Positions 60,578 to 64,000 of a DNA stretch of 64,000 nt are shown here, piece after piece. Location: contig QYRS01000010.1 of NCBI GenBank assembly GCA_006503535.1, positions 682,001-746,000 of the forward strand, in the 5' to 3' direction. Position numbers and translations under genes: made by a program. The notes below the pieces were generated by a model. That model did no database searches and was not told where the DNA came from. It saw nothing but the letters and a program-made list of their open reading frames with translations. The first letter of the stretch is position 1. Each line of letters begins with the position of its first letter. The DNA comes from Arthrinium phaeospermum. Taxonomy: Eukaryota > Ascomycota > Sordariomycetes > Amphisphaeriales > Apiosporaceae.

Positions 60578-63500
60578 TACATGGCTCCTCTACTCTATCG
60601 CAAGGCGGGGAGCGGCGGGGTTAGCGAGCTGATGTTGGTTGACTTGGGGTTATACTGATTTCTATTGCCATTATGTTATCATGCCTATATGTCTATACAA
60701 TTAATCATGGACGTCTCCGTATGATCCGTAAGAATGATGATTGTATTTTCGAAATCACGGTCCACACAGAGCTCTAGGATATCACGAGAAGACAACCGGA
60801 CTCTTGGCAAACTGCTGAGTCCTCATCTCTCAGATAATGTGCTCAGGCTCCCATTGCTCACTGCCGAGCCATAATTATATCAGACGGGCATTCTGGAATA
60901 GGTTCTTACCCAAGCTGAACTCATGACACAATCATTGCCCAAGAAGGACACATGTAGCTTCATACGATATATGTAAGTATTACTAGACAACATGTGTATC
61001 GTGACACATGAAGAAAAGAAGTGGACGGTGAGGACCCCGCATATCAAGTAGGCATTGAAACGTCTGTTCCTTGGCTGTCGTGCGCTAACGCCTCTAGATG
61101 GACACAGCACCATATCAAAGTTGTTTTGCGTGCGCGACTCATACCCGACCGCGGGCCGTTTGTATAGATAGACATCGAATATATCCGGGCCCATGCGGAT
61201 GCCGATGAGGGAATGAACGAGAATAGCTACAGTAGAGCGTAGTAAGTAGTAGTCAGAGCAGCAGCAGCAGCAGCAGTAGGTAGTAGTACAAAGATAGGTA
61301 TGTACCCTGCTTTCAGCACACCGCCCCTTGTCAGGGGTGCTTTTCAGACGCTACCAGTGTGCCTGACGAGGGCCAATCTAGAGTTTATCGCCTGTCAGCT
61401 GAAGGACGCTACCGTAAACATGTTAATGCAGGCCGACGTCTTAGGCGGAAATGCAGGATGCGGCGATTCCAGGGGACCCAGGGAGAGATGCAGGTGACCA
61501 TGTCGTTGGGGTAGCGTAGCCTGTCGCGTTGCAGCGTGTGGTTTTAGCCGTGGAATCTTACCAAGATGTTTTTCTTTGCACCTGCAGGAGAGGAGACCTG
61601 TGGACGGAGTCGGTGGATCACCAACTGTTTTTTTTCTTTCTTCTTCTCATGCACGCACGTCGCAGCCGATATCCTCCCTCCTCCTCCTTCTCGTGTTCCC
61701 GGACGACGCGATCCTTCACTTGCGATCAGACTATCCTTATCAAAGGACGGCGATGCGCAAAAAGTATGATATGTCGGTATGTTCAGGCAACAGGCAACAG
61801 GGTCGTATGCGCCGTGGTTCGAGAGACTTGCCTCTTTCGGTAACTGTCGCTGTAACCCCGCGTCTGCGCAAATAGCAAGTAGCAAGCCATGATGATCCCT
61901 GGGACGATGTGCAGAGTGCAGAGAGACGGATGGCGGCCTGGCCTGGCTTTGCGTCAGAGACGCCAAGCTTCGCAGATCATGGTCAGTGATCGCAAGCCTC
62001 TTTGGCTCCACCGCGCGCCTCCCAACCCCTCGCGCGCCCAAAAAGACACTACATCAGTTGCATGTAACCACGTACACCCAGTCACCTAACCTTAGATCAA
62101 TCAAACAGAGCTTGCTTGGAGGTTCTTGAGCAAGTGCGGCTACAAAGAAAACCATTAGACTTCCAGCAATTTAGAGCGAGAGACGGAAAGAAAAAGAAAA
62201 AACAACCGGGATGGCTGTACGTAGAGTCCAGACCGGAACACCGTTGACCATGCATTTGCAGCCAAGCGGAGACCCCGATACCTACCTATGCGTACGTACA
62301 TACCACTACAAGGCACATCCGGAGCACTCGAATCAGATAAAGTAGACGAGACGCGTACAATCAGGGTGATTATATGACCCCCTGAGGATTGATGCCTCTC
62401 GTAAATAGAGCTGGCCACGTGTCTGGCAATTCGGTGTGTTCTAGAATCAGTACATCCAACACACGTATTCCTGTCGTGTCTCACAAGGCATCCCTCCTCT
62501 TCCCAACTTCCAGGCCAACATGGAAGGAAGGGGGGGACAGAAACATAAGCTTAAGAGGAAGTTGTGTTCCACCGAAGATGGCCGACTACCACCTCTCTGC
62601 CGCTCGTAAGAGGTGGCACACCCATCTTACGTTCTCGCCGGCAATCAACAATCGCCGTACACTGAAGTAGATATCACGACAAGCCCCGAGGTTAACGTCG
62701 ATGATGATGTAGAAATGAGATTCCCAAGTGCCCCTCCAGTTCCACATGACGGACTACCTACAGAAACCTGCACTTATTGCTAGTAATAGAGCTGTCAGCC
62801 CATCGACCTGTCCACCGCACTTGTTAGTCCGTGGTAGATGCCTGCTGCTAGGTGTGCACTGGCTCACTGGACCGACCACTACTGTAGCCCGGTATGTGGT
62901 GGGGAATGCCCCATGATTAGAGCCTGGGTGCTGCTGGGTTTAACAAACAGGGCAAATGGACGGGCCCCGCCAGGGCGTTCTGTCTCGACTTGACGCTCGC
63001 CAATCGCACCTTTTTATAGAAGGGGCACCCCTGTCTAGCACCTGCCGTAAGGGCGACATGTTCGATATTAGCGCCCTTCTAGCATCGATAGCCAGCCTCT
63101 TTGTGTGAATGCTGTCTTTTTTTTCTTCGGTGCCTCATTTTTTCTCTGCCCCTCCATGTCGGAGATGGTGGGCATGCCCACTCTCTCTTCCAGCCACGCA
63201 AGACAACGACACCGACACCGTCATGGGCTGCTTAAGTCCGTCCTCCCGGCACAGCAGCAACCGTGAGAACGTTACAAACTGTTGATTACTCGCGAGGATA
63301 GCGCTCGGCCGCTCGACCTGACAGGAGCCTCTCCGGTGGGCCGACACCCCTTTTGACTTTGACCAACCCTTCCTTAAAAAAGAAAGAAAAGGGCCAAGGC
63401 CGAAGAAAAAAAAACGAATAAAAAATCAAGGTTACTTTCTTCCTGTTCCTGTGCAGAAGATACAGAGTAAAATCAATCAATAGGAAGACCAGAGTTGTGG

Positions 63501-64000
63501 CACTGGTCAGGTTACCAATGCTTGTCCTTAGTGCCAAAGCATATCGCGGGTACATGGGTAGCGTTCTTTTGCATCCAACCTCGAGAGACATACGTGCATG
63601 TGCTCAGGAACAAACAATCCGTCCTGTTTTTTTGTCGTATGAAAGAGGAGTCTGTACCTGGCTGGTCAGGAGCATCAACCTTTAGTGGATGCGCAAAGCT
63701 GTAGGATAGTGGGCACCTCTTGGATGTACGCGCTTGCATGTATGGGATATTCAAGAATAGCACCCAAGGTCAATCAATGTATCAATTAGATAGAGCAGAG
63801 GAGTAGAGTAGGCTGGGCCGAATGTACCTACAGAAGGAAGGGACACGGAACATTGAAGGATTGATTAGTTGCGAAACCAGGCACACACAAGTTCGTATCG
63901 TTGCTGTAATAGGGCCTTGTCAATGACTTGACACACCACCAATAACAGCGATACCCTCCATCCCTACCTCGCCCATCCTTCCAGCCAAGCGGCGCGCGGT
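60578..64000. other. Gene-poor DNA to the end of the window
   Basis: No gene supported. Open frames (for example minus 61544-62041 and 60880-61194) have no recognisable domains or splice structure. A second AGC microsatellite is at about 61257-61276. The last few kb hold low-complexity A and CT runs (about 63110-63130 and 63370-63430). A gene could start beyond the right edge. Confidence 0.45.
61257..61276. repeat. (AGC)6-7 microsatellite
   Basis: About six and a half uninterrupted AGC units next to AGTAGTAG-type repeats in non-coding DNA. Confidence 0.9.

Overview
The window is nuclear DNA of a filamentous ascomycete, most likely a Sordariomycete (inference). Genes are compact, with short GT-AG introns of about 50-190 bp, branch-point-like CTAAC/CTGAC boxes just before acceptors, and third positions rich in C. 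The families are typical of Pezizomycotina: Cyk3 with SH3 and transglutaminase-like domains, a fungal SLIP-GC-like nuclear GTPase, a 'DNase1-like' secreted protein and a CCG-6-like GPI-anchored wall protein. There are no operons; neighbours are independent genes in mixed orientation. I rebuilt exon structures by hand, so start codons and splice sites are my models, checked by reading phase and family similarity.

Left third (1-22.8 kb): mitochondrial aspartate/glutamate carrier AGC1 (438-2679); an F-box-like protein with a short second exon (3621-4414, minus); cystinosin-type lysosomal/vacuolar transporter (5812-6793); a small secreted protein (minus, about 8.06 to 7.3 kb); the very long CYK3 (9990-14045, minus) with a tandem proline/serine-rich repeat tract; a germinal-centre (Ste20-type) kinase (16102-18183); a 2-oxoglutarate/Fe(II) dioxygenase (19278-20417); an orphan protein (21031-21804); and a small nucleotidyltransferase-like protein (21968-22801, minus).

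Middle (24.1-43.2 kb): a divergent AMP-binding-like protein lacking the canonical adenylation loop (24138-25909, minus); POM34 nuclear-pore membrane protein with an apparent 1-base frameshift (26626-27509); SPC3 signal peptidase subunit (28149-28935); MCM5 helicase subunit (29380-31715, minus) divergent from VPS54 (32497-36005), which appears to use a GC-AG intron; a dynamin-like nuclear GTPase (36795-40303); and a secreted DNase1-like protein with a TATA box (42596-43156, minus).

Right third (43.2-64 kb) is gene-poor. It holds a weak two-exon candidate (45798-46245), a CCG-6-like wall protein with PPVPTYPGQ repeats (48596-49372), APC8/CDC23 (52293-54440, minus) divergent from farnesyl diphosphate synthase ERG20 (55353-56557), and one low-confidence ORF (56989-57429). 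From about 57.4 kb onward I see no convincing genes. At 59904-60577 lies a compact element with about 130-bp terminal inverted repeats built from nested palindromes around a very AT-rich core. It looks like a non-autonomous DNA transposon eroded by RIP-like C-to-T change, and it is the most unusual structure in the window.

Most of the well-recognised genes are housekeeping functions: mitochondrial and lysosomal transport, secretion and Golgi traffic, nuclear pore, replication, mitosis, septation and sterol precursors. No secondary-metabolite cluster or CRISPR-like system is visible.
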